A stretch of DNA of 64,000 nucleotides. Source: Streptomyces sp. HSG2. Its GTDB lineage: Bacteria; Actinomycetota; Actinomycetes; Streptomycetales; Streptomycetaceae. A model generated the notes under the pieces. It did no database searches and was not told the origin of the DNA. It saw nothing but the letters and a program-made list of their open reading frames with translations. The translations under genes were made by a program, and so were the position numbers. Shown here piece by piece: positions 56,525 through 64,000 of this stretch (position 1 is the first letter of the stretch; every line of letters starts with the position of its first letter). The stretch lies in the NCBI RefSeq assembly GCF_016598575.1, contig NZ_CP066801.1, forward strand, positions 806,001 to 870,000. The letters are read 5' to 3'.

Positions 56525-57100
56525 ATGGCCTCGCGACAGGAGATCGACAGGATCGAGCAGGACGTCCTGTACCGACGCAGTGTCGAGCGCTACCTGCTGG
56601 CCCGCCAGTACGCGCACGGTACGGTCCTGGACTGTGCGTGCGGGTCGGGGTACGGCTCGTACCTGATGGCGAAGAACCCCGACGTCGGCCACGTGCACGG
56701 CTACGACCGGGATCCTGACGTCATCGAGCCGGCCCGCCTCCATCTGGGCAGCGAGCGGGTCTCCTTCTGGCAGGCGGACTTGGAGGAGGTGGACCGCCCG
56801 GCGGACCTCCTCGTGTGCCTGGAGACCATCGAGCACCTGGACGACCCGATGGCGGTGTCCCGACTCGCGGACCGATGCGGAGTCCACGAGATCGTGGTGT
56901 CCTTCCCGACCAAGAAGACGACCCACTACAACCCCCACCACCGCTGGGATCTCGTCGAGCAGGACGTCCGGGACATCCTCTCCGGCTTCCACGTCCACCA
57001 CTCGCACCACCTCTTCCAGGACACCCGGATGATGTGGCTCGCGCGGGGACGGGGCCGCGCCGAGTCGCCTCCCACGCGCTGGGGCCCTCCCTTCTCCTGA
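56525..57100 (+). CDS. Class I SAM-dependent methyltransferase
   Basis: A 191-residue methyltransferase. An N-terminal helix (RQEIDRIEQDVLYRRSVERY) precedes motif I VLDCACGSGYGSYLMA, then the motif II acidic residue in VHGYDRDPDV and a Leu-Glu-x-Ile-Glu-His motif (CLETIEHLDDP). The remainder has no membrane segment. The ATG at 56525 is used; a GTG at 56457 would add 23 residues. Substrate unknown; neighbouring SDR points to sugar chemistry. Confidence 0.8.
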   Translation: MASRQEIDRIEQDVLYRRSVERYLLARQYAHGTVLDCACGSGYGSYLMAKNPDVGHVHGYDRDPDVIEPARLHLGSERVSFWQADLEEVDRPADLLVCLETIEHLDDPMAVSRLADRCGVHEIVVSFPTKKTTHYNPHHRWDLVEQDVRDILSGFHVHHSHHLFQDTRMMWLARGRGRAESPPTRWGPPFS

Positions 57101-57277
57101 ACCCGCCGGCCCGATGCCGCGGCATGCGGGTGGCGACCGCCGGCACGTCGCCACCGCCCGACGGCGCGCCACCGGGAGCGACCGCCACCGGCCGACGAGC
57201 CCACCACCACCCCTTCCCGAACGAACGCCGGCGTCACTCGATCGGACCACCCGGAAGGCGGCATCTCACACCTGAGA

Positions 57278-57283
57278 TAGCCT
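57278..57283 (+). promoter_or_regulatory. -10-like hexamer for leaderless murA2 transcript
   Basis: TAGCCT, seven bases before the ATG at 57291. It lies within the small inverted repeat CTGAG-ATAGC-CTCAG. Confidence 0.45.
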
Positions 57284-57290
57284 CAGCCCC

Positions 57291-58820
57291 ATGGCAGACG
57301 ACTACCTCGTACGCATCGGCAAGCTCATGCGTGACGCCCGGCAGCACCGTGGCTGGTCACAGGCGCAGCTCGCCGAGGCACTCCATACCAGCCAGAGCGC
57401 CGTCCACCGCATCGAGCGTGGCAACCAGAACATCAGTCTTGAGATGATCGCCCGCATCGGCGAGGCACTCGACAGCGAGATCGTCTCCCTCGGCTACCCG
57501 GGACCGATGCATCTGCGCGTCGTCGGCGGCCGACGCCTCTCCGGCGCCATCGACGTCAAGACCAGCAAGAACGCCTGCGTCGCCCTGCTGTGCGCCTCGC
57601 TGCTCAACAGGGGGCGGACGGTACTACGGAAGGTGGCCCGCATCGAGGAGGTCTACCGCCTGCTCGAAGTGCTGAACTCCGTCGGCGTGCGCACCCGTTG
57701 GATCGGCGAGGGGAACGACCTGGAGATCGTGCCGCCCGACACGTTCGACATGGACGCCATCGACGCCGAGGCCGCGGTGCGGACCCGCTCGATCATCATG
57801 TTCCTCGGCCCGCTCCTCCACCTCATGGATCACTTCAAGATCCCCTACGCGGGCGGGTGCGACCTGGGAACGCGCTCCATCGAGCCACACATGATCGCGC
57901 TACGCCGGTTCGGCCTGGACGTCGCCGCCACCGAGGGCCAGTACCACGCCGTCGTCGACCGCTCGATCCGGCCCACCCGCCCCATCGTGCTGACCGAGCG
58001 AGGCGACACCGTCACCGAGAACGCCCTCCTCGCCGCCGCGCGCCACGACGGGGTCACCGTCATCCGGAACGCCTCGTCCAACTACATGGTTCAAGACCTG
58101 TGCTTCTTCCTGGAAGCGCTCGGCGTGCGGGTGGCCGGTATCGGCACCACCACCCTCACCGTCCACGGCGTCGCGGACATCGACAGGGATGTGGACTACT
58201 CCCCCTCGGAGGACCCGGTGGAGGCCATGAGTCTCCTGACCGCCGCGGTGGTGACCGAGTCCGAACTCACGGTCCGGCGCGTCCCGATCGAGTTCCTGGA
58301 GATCGAACTGGCGGTCCTGGAGGAGATGGGGCTCGATCACGACCGCTCCCCCGAGTACGACGCGGACAACGGTCGGACCCGGTTGGTGGACCTGACCGTC
58401 CGGCCGTCCAAGCTGGAGGCGCCCATCGACAAGATCCACCCCATGCCCTTCCCGGGGCTCAACATCGACAACGTGCCGTTCTTCGCGGCCATCGCGGCCT
58501 CGGCGCAGGGTCAGACCCTGATCCACGACTGGGTCTACGACAATCGCGCCATCTACCTGACCGACCTCAACCGCCTGGGCGGGCGCCTGCAACTGCTGGA
58601 CCCCCACCGCGTCCTGGTGGAGGGCCCGACCCGCTGGCGCGCCGCCGAGACGATGTGCCCGCCGGCGCTCCGTCCCGCCGTCGTCGTCCTGTTGGCGATG
58701 CTCGCGGCGGAGGGCACGTCCGTCCTCCGCAACGTCTACGTCATCAACCGCGGCTACGAGGAACTGGCCGAACGCCTGAACACGGTCGGGGCTCAGATCG
58801 AGATCTTCCGGGACATTTGA
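57291..58820 (+). CDS. murA2: XRE-HTH / UDP-GlcNAc 1-carboxyvinyltransferase (MurA) fusion
   Basis: A 509-residue fusion. Residues 5-62 form an XRE-type helix-turn-helix (MRDARQHRGWSQAQLAEALH), followed by a complete MurA-like domain from about residue 72. In the MurA part the Lys-Asn pair is K93-N94 (TSKNACVALL), and the loop Cys is C190 (GGCDLGTRS), so PEP-transfer chemistry is possible. The later RPSKLEAPIDKIHP and INRGYEELAERL stretches are MurA-like too. It may be a second MurA that also binds DNA, or a sensor of cell-wall precursors. Conserved beside acnA in Streptomyces (SCO5998, from memory). Confidence 0.93.
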   Translation: MADDYLVRIGKLMRDARQHRGWSQAQLAEALHTSQSAVHRIERGNQNISLEMIARIGEALDSEIVSLGYPGPMHLRVVGGRRLSGAIDVKTSKNACVALLCASLLNRGRTVLRKVARIEEVYRLLEVLNSVGVRTRWIGEGNDLEIVPPDTFDMDAIDAEAAVRTRSIIMFLGPLLHLMDHFKIPYAGGCDLGTRSIEPHMIALRRFGLDVAATEGQYHAVVDRSIRPTRPIVLTERGDTVTENALLAAARHDGVTVIRNASSNYMVQDLCFFLEALGVRVAGIGTTTLTVHGVADIDRDVDYSPSEDPVEAMSLLTAAVVTESELTVRRVPIEFLEIELAVLEEMGLDHDRSPEYDADNGRTRLVDLTVRPSKLEAPIDKIHPMPFPGLNIDNVPFFAAIAASAQGQTLIHDWVYDNRAIYLTDLNRLGGRLQLLDPHRVLVEGPTRWRAAETMCPPALRPAVVVLLAMLAAEGTSVLRNVYVINRGYEELAERLNTVGAQIEIFRDI

Positions 58821-58824
58821 TACG

Positions 58825-58889
58825 CGGATGCCGCCGCACCCCGTCTGACCTGCTCTTTAGCGGGTCAGGGAGGGGCACGGCGGCATCCG
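58825..58889 (+). terminator. Long hairpin terminator after murA2
   Basis: CGGATGCCGCCG (58825-58836) pairs with CGGCGGCATCCG (58878-58889), with further pairing inside (CTGACC / GGTCAG). It begins five bases past the stop codon. Confidence 0.8.
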
Positions 58890-59294
58890 TGGGACTTCTC
58901 TGGGACTTTGGGCCCCGCAGCGACCCTGTTGCCCATTGTCAAAAGGGTTGGTCAGAGCTTGATCCACTAGCCTCAACGGTCGCATGTAATGCGACTTCGA
59001 TCACCTATCGACCTAAAATCAATCCTAAACGTTCGATACATGGCACTTGTACGGAACCACTTCTCACAAGGCCGACGCGACGTGAACCCGGGTCGGAGTG
59101 CCGCGGCCGGCGTGCCGGGGAGACGACCGATTGCCTTGACCCTGTCGGCGATCTCGAAGTTCGCGGTACGGCAGCACGCCCGGCCTGCACGCCAAGATCG
59201 TCGAGTGCGTGTCCAGCGCGGACGGAGCCACCTCCGCAGCCCGCGCCCTGGATGCCATGGAGCGGGACCGTTCTCAAACCCTGCCTCGTCCGCT
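58890..59294. other. Mixed-composition stretch after murA2
   Basis: About 400 bases without a supported gene. 58981-59040 is near 45% GC, the lowest part of this end of the window, with a small inverted repeat GTCGCAT-GTA-ATGCGAC at 58978-58994. Toward 59295 a protein-like fragment (LHAKIVECVSSADGATSAAR, plus strand) lacks a start. Possibly old insertion debris. Confidence 0.3.
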
Positions 59295-60275
59295 TCAGGA
59301 CGGGTGAAGGTCCCCGCTGGTGCCCGGCCGGCCGTAGCGTTCGACGAGGGCGTCGCCGATCGAGGCCAGGTGTTCTCGGACCCCCTCAGGGCCGGTCACC
59401 TCGACCCATTCGACCAGCCCGGAGAGCTCGCCGGCGAGGATGTACTCGTCGGGGCCGCGGATCACGACCTCGACGCGGCCGTCGGCCGTGGAACCTCCCA
59501 CGTCGAGCCGGTCCCCAAGCGCCATCCGGAGTATGCCCGTCCCTTCGGGTGTACACACCGCGTGAACCTCCAGCGGCGTTCGTTTGCGATCAATCTCTTC
59601 GGCGATCTCGTCCCAGCTCTCGGCAAGGTCGAAGTCCTCGGGGCGGTGCGCAGGGTCGCCGGTCGGGTCGGCGGCCGACACACGGTCGATCCGGAAGACC
59701 CGTCGGCCGGTCTCGGTGTCGGAGACGAGATACCACACAGGACCTTTGACGACGATGCCCAGCGGATGGACGGTTCTCCGGGTTTCGACGCCTTTGCCGT
59801 CGACGTAGCCGAGCGACACCTGGACGCCGCGGATCGCCGCGTCCTGGAGTTCGTCGACGAAACGAGGCGGCCGGTGCTCTTTCCGACTCGCCCCCCATCG
59901 CTGCGGGTCTACGACCAACGACGACGCCGCTGCCTCGGCCTGTACCCGAAAGGGCTCCGGCAGAGCATGGACGAGCTTGCGCAGAGCTGCTCTCATCGCC
60001 GGCGTCGCGTCCGAGGCCGGGCCGACAGCCAGGAACAGGGCGCGTGCCTCACCGGCGGTCAACCCGGACAGGTCGGTACGAGCGCCGCCCACCAGGCGCC
60101 AGCCACCGCCTCGGCCCCGCACTGAGTACACGGGCACCCCGGCCATGGCCAGGGCGTCGAGGTCACGGCGGGCGGTGCGCTCGGAGACGTCCAGTTCTCG
60201 GGAGACCTCCGCGGCTGTCACCAGCTCGCGCCGTTGGAGCAAGAGCAGGGTGGCCACCAGCCGATCGGATCGCAT
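59295..60275 (-). CDS. WYL-domain transcriptional regulator
   Basis: A 326-residue regulator of the DeoR-like HTH plus WYL type. The HTH reads LLLQRRELVTAAEVSRELDV and SERTARRDLDALAMAGVPVY. The WYL region includes HPLGIVVKGPVWYLVSDTE. A C-terminal WCX domain ends the protein. WYL proteins sense small ligands or nucleic acids. Start ATG at 60275. It is divergent from the epoxide-hydrolase-like gene with 117 bases between starts and probably controls it. Confidence 0.9.
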   Translation of the reverse strand: MRSDRLVATLLLLQRRELVTAAEVSRELDVSERTARRDLDALAMAGVPVYSVRGRGGGWRLVGGARTDLSGLTAGEARALFLAVGPASDATPAMRAALRKLVHALPEPFRVQAEAAASSLVVDPQRWGASRKEHRPPRFVDELQDAAIRGVQVSLGYVDGKGVETRRTVHPLGIVVKGPVWYLVSDTETGRRVFRIDRVSAADPTGDPAHRPEDFDLAESWDEIAEEIDRKRTPLEVHAVCTPEGTGILRMALGDRLDVGGSTADGRVEVVIRGPDEYILAGELSGLVEWVEVTGPEGVREHLASIGDALVERYGRPGTSGDLHPS

Positions 60276-60392
60276 ACTGCCAAAACTCTCACAAAAACCG
60301 GTCATGAGGTGGCCGGTTTGGGTGGCAGGGTCGCAGCATGACCTCATCGAGGAGGTCGACCACCGGCGAACACTCCCAGAGAGGAAAATACG

Positions 60393-61337
60393 GTGTTCAA
60401 CCAAGCAGAATTTCCCGAGCCCACCCTCATCCAGGTCAACGGTGTGGAGCTCGAAGTCTTCGAGGCAGGCCGGGAAAACAGGAGCAAGCCCATCGTGCTC
60501 TGCCACGGCTGGCCGGAGCACGCCTTCTCCTGGCGTCACCAGATGCCCGTCCTCGCAGCGGCCGGCTACCACGTCATCGCACCGAATCAGCGAGGCTATG
60601 GCAACTCATCCCGCCCGACCGAGGTGACGGACTACGACATCGAGCACCTGACGGGTGACCTCGTCGCGCTCCTGGACCACTATGGCTACGAAGACGCCAC
60701 CTTCGTCGGCCACGACTGGGGTGCGTTCGTCGTCTGGGGACTGACCCTGTTGCACCCCGACCGGGTGAACAAGCTGATCAACCTGAGCCTGCCTTACCAG
60801 GAGCGCGGAGAGACGCCATGGATCGAGTTCATGGAAACCCTCTTCGGTGGCGATTTCTACTTCGTCCACTTCAACCGGCAGCCGGGCGTCGCCGACGCCG
60901 TATTCGATGCCAACACCTCCCGGTTCCTCCGCAACCTCTACCGGAAGAACATGCCCCCGGCACCCCCTGAGCCGGGCATGGCTTTCATCAACCTCGCCGA
61001 GGCCGAAACACCACTCGGTGAGCCCGTCATGAGCGACGGCGACCTGGCCGTCTACGTCTCCGCGTTCGAGACGTCGGGATTCACGGGCGGCATCAACTGG
61101 TACAGGAACCTCGACCGCGACTGGCACCAGCTGGCGGACGCGGACCCGATCATCCGGCAGCCCGCCCTCATGATCTACGGCGACCGGGATTTCGCGATCC
61201 CGAGGTTCGAAAGACTGGCAGAGTTCGTGCCCAACGTGGAAGTGGTCGGCCTGGACTGCGGTCACTGGGTCCAGGCGGAGATGCCAGAGGAAACGAACCA
61301 GGTGATGTCGGAATGGCTGGAACGGCAGAGCCGTTGA
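60393..61337 (+). CDS. Alpha/beta hydrolase, epoxide hydrolase/haloalkane-dehalogenase type
   Basis: A 314-residue alpha/beta hydrolase. The oxyanion segment HGWPE is at residues 38-42, the nucleophile Asp is D108 in VGHDWGAFVVWG, an acid in IYGDRDFAI, and the catalytic His in LDCGHWVQAEMP. The Asp nucleophile and HGWPE are typical of epoxide hydrolases rather than serine esterases. No signal peptide. GTG at 60393 is preceded by AGAGAGGAAA. Expression is likely controlled by the divergent WYL regulator. Confidence 0.88.
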   Translation: MFNQAEFPEPTLIQVNGVELEVFEAGRENRSKPIVLCHGWPEHAFSWRHQMPVLAAAGYHVIAPNQRGYGNSSRPTEVTDYDIEHLTGDLVALLDHYGYEDATFVGHDWGAFVVWGLTLLHPDRVNKLINLSLPYQERGETPWIEFMETLFGGDFYFVHFNRQPGVADAVFDANTSRFLRNLYRKNMPPAPPEPGMAFINLAEAETPLGEPVMSDGDLAVYVSAFETSGFTGGINWYRNLDRDWHQLADADPIIRQPALMIYGDRDFAIPRFERLAEFVPNVEVVGLDCGHWVQAEMPEETNQVMSEWLERQSR

Positions 61338-61800
61338 CCCGTGACTTCTTGTGTTGTCATCGGGCGGGCGAGACCTACGACGTGGCCTGTCGCAGGACGA
61401 ACTTCCCGGAGTCACGCGCTGGTTCCCGCTGCACGAGAGGTGACACGCGTGCGACGACCTGGTGCCGGCGTCCGCGCCGCTCGGTGGAGCGGACGGAGTC
61501 GACCGGGGCCGGAGGTGACGCCGGCGAACTTCCAGACCGAGCACGAGACCGTCTCCCCTTCCCCAGGGCCTCGCGGCGATTTCGCGGGGCGCCCGAGGGA
61601 CGGTAGTGACAGGAGGCGGCGTGGGGAAGGCGCCATGGAGCCAAGCCGGCCCGACCGGGGCGGGAGATTCACTTCCGGCCGTCGACCGCCGACGGTCGGT
61701 GGCCGGGGCGGCGGCCCGGCCACCGCGACGACGGCACGTCCTCTCGGCCGCCCGACCCAGAGCGGTCGTGATCGGGCCTGGAAGCCGCCGCGCGCGACGC
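61338..61800. other. Gene-free stretch between the hydrolase and the siderophore genes
   Basis: About 460 bases. Only low-complexity Arg/Pro frames are found on either strand. No convincing promoter, repeat or RNA feature was seen. It separates the convergent hydrolase gene and the ArCP gene. Confidence 0.4.
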
Positions 61801-62028
61801 TCAGGGGGTGGTCAGCAGTTTCTCCCATTCCTCGATCGCGGGCCGTTCGGCGAGGTCCGCGACGGAGACGTCGATTCCGTGCGCGTCGCGCCAGCGCCCG
61901 ACCAGGGCCATCAGGCGGACGGAGTCGAGTCCGTAGTCGACGAGGTTCTCGTCGTCGGGAAGGTCGTCGACGGACTCGCCGAGCACTTCGGCTATGTCCT
62001 CGCGCATCTGCTGCACGGTGAGCGCCAT
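61801..62028 (-). CDS. Free-standing aryl carrier protein
   Basis: A 75-residue carrier protein that holds the 2,3-dihydroxybenzoyl group as a phosphopantetheine thioester. The pantetheine Ser is in LVDYGLDSVRLMALVGRW. In EntB/DhbB this domain is fused to the isochorismatase; here it is a separate gene, five bases after the isochorismatase stop. Start ATG at 62028. No condensation-type NRPS is inside the window. Confidence 0.88.
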   Translation of the reverse strand: MALTVQQMREDIAEVLGESVDDLPDDENLVDYGLDSVRLMALVGRWRDAHGIDVSVADLAERPAIEEWEKLLTTP

Positions 62029-62033
62029 GGTCG

Positions 62034-62666
62034 TCAGTTCCCCTCGAAGACGGATTCGGCCGTGGTCACCACGGCGCACCGGCCCGCCGCCCAACGCAGC
62101 GCCATGGCGTGCTCCTCGGCGGAGAAGTCGGCCACGGCGTCGGCGACGACGAAGGCCGGGATGTCCCGCATCCAGGCGTCGCAGGCGGTCATCAGCACCC
62201 CGATGTGGGCGTAGACGCCGGTGACGACGAGCTGGTCGCGCCCGAGAGCGGACAGCCGGTCGGCGAGGTCGGTGCGGGCGAAGCCACTGTACTTCCACTT
62301 GGTGAGGACGGTGTCGTCGGGTCCGGGTGCGACGGCGTCCGCGATGGCCTGTGCCTCGGGGTCCGCCGGCAGTCCCGGGCCCCAGAAGTCCTGTTGCAGT
62401 CCCCGCTGCTGCGGGGTCTGGCCACCGGGCTGGGCGGTGTAGAGGACGGGGACGCCGAGTGCGGCGGCGCGGGCCTTCAACGCGGCCACGTTGCGCAGCA
62501 GCTCCGGGATCGGGGACCGGTCCCGGTCGTAGGCGGAGAGGAAGTAGTTCTGGAGGTCGTGCACCAGCAGGACGGCGCGGTCCGGGTCGACGCTCCAGTC
62601 GACCCGGTTGGGGGGCAGTTCGCCGGTCGTCGGCATCGGGTACGGGGTGATCTTGGGGAGTGCCAT
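62034..62666 (-). CDS. Isochorismatase
   Basis: A 210-residue enzyme hydrolysing isochorismate to 2,3-dihydro-2,3-dihydroxybenzoate. The opening ITPYPMPTTGELPPNRVDW is the EntB/DhbB pattern. The catalytic Asp is in LLVHDLQNYFL, a Lys in TKWKYSGF, and the position of the amidase Cys is Gly in VYAHIGVLMTACDAW. This marks true isochorismatases rather than nicotinamidases. Start ATG at 62666, 15 bases after the AMP ligase stop. It lacks the C-terminal carrier domain, which is encoded separately. Confidence 0.93.
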   Translation of the reverse strand: MALPKITPYPMPTTGELPPNRVDWSVDPDRAVLLVHDLQNYFLSAYDRDRSPIPELLRNVAALKARAAALGVPVLYTAQPGGQTPQQRGLQQDFWGPGLPADPEAQAIADAVAPGPDDTVLTKWKYSGFARTDLADRLSALGRDQLVVTGVYAHIGVLMTACDAWMRDIPAFVVADAVADFSAEEHAMALRWAAGRCAVVTTAESVFEGN

Positions 62667-62681
62667 GTCGGTGGTTCTCGC

Positions 62682-64000
62682 TCAGTTCTGTGCGGTGGCT
62701 CGCGGGGTGCCGTCGGCGGCGCCCCGCAGGGCCTTCTTGGAGATCTTGCCGACCCCGGTCTGCGGGAACTCGGCGACGAACTCGACGCGGTCGGGCACCT
62801 TGTAGGCGGCCAGGCCGCGTTCGCGCACGAAGCGCTTGACGGCGATCGGTCTCGGCGGTTCGGCGTCCGGCCGGAGGATGACGTAGGCGCAGGTGCGTTC
62901 GCCGAGGTAGGGGTCCGGTTCGGCCACGACGTTGGCGTCGTGGATCGCTGGGTGCGCCAGGAGGTGGTTCTCGATCTCCTCGGCGGCGATCTTCTCGCCG
63001 CCGCGGTTGATCTGGTCCTTGGCCCGTCCTTCGACGACCAGGTGGCCGGTCTCGGTCAGACGCACGATGTCGCCGGTGCGATAGAAGCCGTCCGAGGTGA
63101 AGGCGCGGGCGTTGTGGTCCGGCGCGTTCCAGTAGCCGCGGATGGTGTAGGGGCCTCGGGTGAGGAGGTGTCCGGGGCTCCCGGCGGGCACGTCCTGGTC
63201 GGCGTCGTCGACGACCCGGATCTCGTCGTCCGGGGAGATCGGCCGGCCCTGGGTGGTGACGACGGTCTCCTGCGGGTCGTCGAGGCGGGTGTAGCAGACC
63301 AGCCCCTCCGCCATCCCGAAGACCTGCTGGAGGGCGCAGCCGATGGCGGGGCGCACCCGCCGGGCGGCCTGCTCGCTGAACTTGGCCCCGCCCACCTGGA
63401 GGAGTCGGAGGCCGCTCAGATCGTGCTCGGTCCTCGCGGCGGCCTCGGTCCACACCAGGGCGAGGGGCGGCACGAGACCGGTGAGGGTCACCCCCTCACG
63501 CGCGATGAGCGGGAAGGCGACGTCGGGATCGGGTCGCGGGCACAGCACCACCCGGGCGCCGGCGTGGAGGGCGCCGAGGGTACCGGGCGAGGAGAGCGGG
63601 AAGTTGTGCGCCGCGGGCAGGACGCACAGGTAGACGCTGTCCTCGTCGACGCCGCAGATCTCGTTGGAGCCGCGCAGGGAGTAGAGGTAGTCGTCGTGGG
63701 TCCGGGGGATGAGCTTGGGTGTGCCGGTGCTGCCACCGGAGAGTTGCAGGAAGGCCAGGTCGTCGGCTCGGGGTCCGTCGATCGGCACAGGTTCGGCGGC
63801 GACGGCGGCGAGGGCCTCGAAGTCGCCCGAGTCGGGGCCGACGACGAAGACGTGCCGCAGGGTTGGGACGTCGGCGCGGACGGCGGCGGCGAGCTCGCGG
63901 TAGTCGTAGCCGCCGTGTTCCCCCGCGATGACGTAGGCGACGGCCTCGGTGAAGGCGCAGAAGTAGCGGATCTCGGTCTCGCGGTGTGCGGGGAGGGCGA
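62682..64000 (-). CDS. dhbE: 2,3-dihydroxybenzoate-AMP ligase, 5' end outside window
   Basis: An adenylating enzyme that activates 2,3-dihydroxybenzoate (EntE/DhbE type) and loads the carrier protein. 439 codons before the stop lie in the window. The frame is open to the right edge ([20 protein letters not shown]). Motifs are [18 protein letters not shown] (A3), [13 protein letters not shown] (A5), [19 protein letters not shown] (A7), [17 protein letters not shown] (A8) and [11 protein letters not shown] with the catalytic Lys (A10). It is the first visible gene of a dhb-type siderophore operon. Confidence 0.94.
   Translation of the reverse strand, partial: ALPAHRETEIRYFCAFTEAVAYVIAGEHGGYDYRELAAAVRADVPTLRHVFVVGPDSGDFEALAAVAAEPVPIDGPRADDLAFLQLSGGSTGTPKLIPRTHDDYLYSLRGSNEICGVDEDSVYLCVLPAAHNFPLSSPGTLGALHAGARVVLCPRPDPDVAFPLIAREGVTLTGLVPPLALVWTEAAARTEHDLSGLRLLQVGGAKFSEQAARRVRPAIGCALQQVFGMAEGLVCYTRLDDPQETVVTTQGRPISPDDEIRVVDDADQDVPAGSPGHLLTRGPYTIRGYWNAPDHNARAFTSDGFYRTGDIVRLTETGHLVVEGRAKDQINRGGEKIAAEEIENHLLAHPAIHDANVVAEPDPYLGERTCAYVILRPDAEPPRPIAVKRFVRERGLAAYKVPDRVEFVAEFPQTGVGKISKKALRGAADGTPRATAQN

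Noticed and set aside
62034..62666. Nicotinamidase-type amidase
   Set aside because: The nucleophile position is Gly rather than Cys, and the neighbours are DHB genes, so isochorismatase is the better call.

Overview
The window looks like chromosomal DNA of a Streptomyces. Base composition is about 70% GC or more in most genes. GTG starts are common, several operons are coupled by GTGA start/stop overlaps, and there are hallmark genes: geosmin synthase, a CprB-type gamma-butyrolactone receptor homologue, a Rok7B7-type ROK regulator beside xylFGH, and an XRE-MurA fusion beside aconitase. From memory, the backbone order (geoA-cprB ... murC ... hem genes ... fadAB ... dxs ... xylHGF-rok ... acnA ... 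murA2) follows the S. coelicolor SCO6073 to SCO5998 interval. No database search was run.

Layout. 1-5.2 kb: geosmin synthase N-terminal part, CprB-like regulator, and a four-gene glycine-betaine/proline-type ABC importer. 5.5-9.5 kb: a sugar-nucleotide SDR gene whose 3' end abuts a nested insertion. That insertion is a tnpB element (frameshifted tnpB plus a divergent ribbon-helix-helix gene) whose terminal hairpin was hit by an IS4-group element, leaving a 12-bp target duplication. 9.5-17 kb: an OmpR/HisKA two-component pair, a glycosyltransferase / TIGR04282 / methyltransferase operon, a membrane-anchored molybdopterin oxidoreductase with a partner membrane protein, and a polytopic membrane protein. 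17-28.5 kb: msrB, murC, a RibD-type reductase, zapE, a polysaccharide deacetylase lipoprotein, coproporphyrin-route haem genes (hemQ, hemY/cgoX, hemE), a CoA-disulfide-reductase-like enzyme and a DUF3000 gene. 29-38 kb: a LuxR-type response regulator, RNase D, fadAB, an LCP-protein remnant, a small NYN/PIN-like gene behind a 52-bp perfect palindrome, and dxs. 38-47 kb: rok7B7-xylF-xylG-xylH and a divergent secreted GH92 alpha-mannosidase.

47-49.7 kb is a lower-GC patch with two unrecognised genes and a gene-poor stretch. acnA (49.75-52.5 kb) has a strong hairpin terminator and, upstream, an IdeR/DmdR1-like iron box. Between acnA and murA2 lies an accessory block: DUF5946, an FGE/SUMF1-fold protein without the usual Cys pair, Nudix, a hypothetical, an SDR epimerase/decarboxylase and a methyltransferase. 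After murA2 come a WYL regulator divergent from an epoxide-hydrolase-like gene. The right edge enters a 2,3-dihydroxybenzoate (catechol siderophore-type) cluster: AMP ligase, isochorismatase and a free-standing aryl carrier protein.

Eight genes have a TANNNT -10-like hexamer 6-8 bases before the start codon and no clear Shine-Dalgarno sequence, so leaderless transcription looks common. I saw no rRNA, tRNA or CRISPR array.
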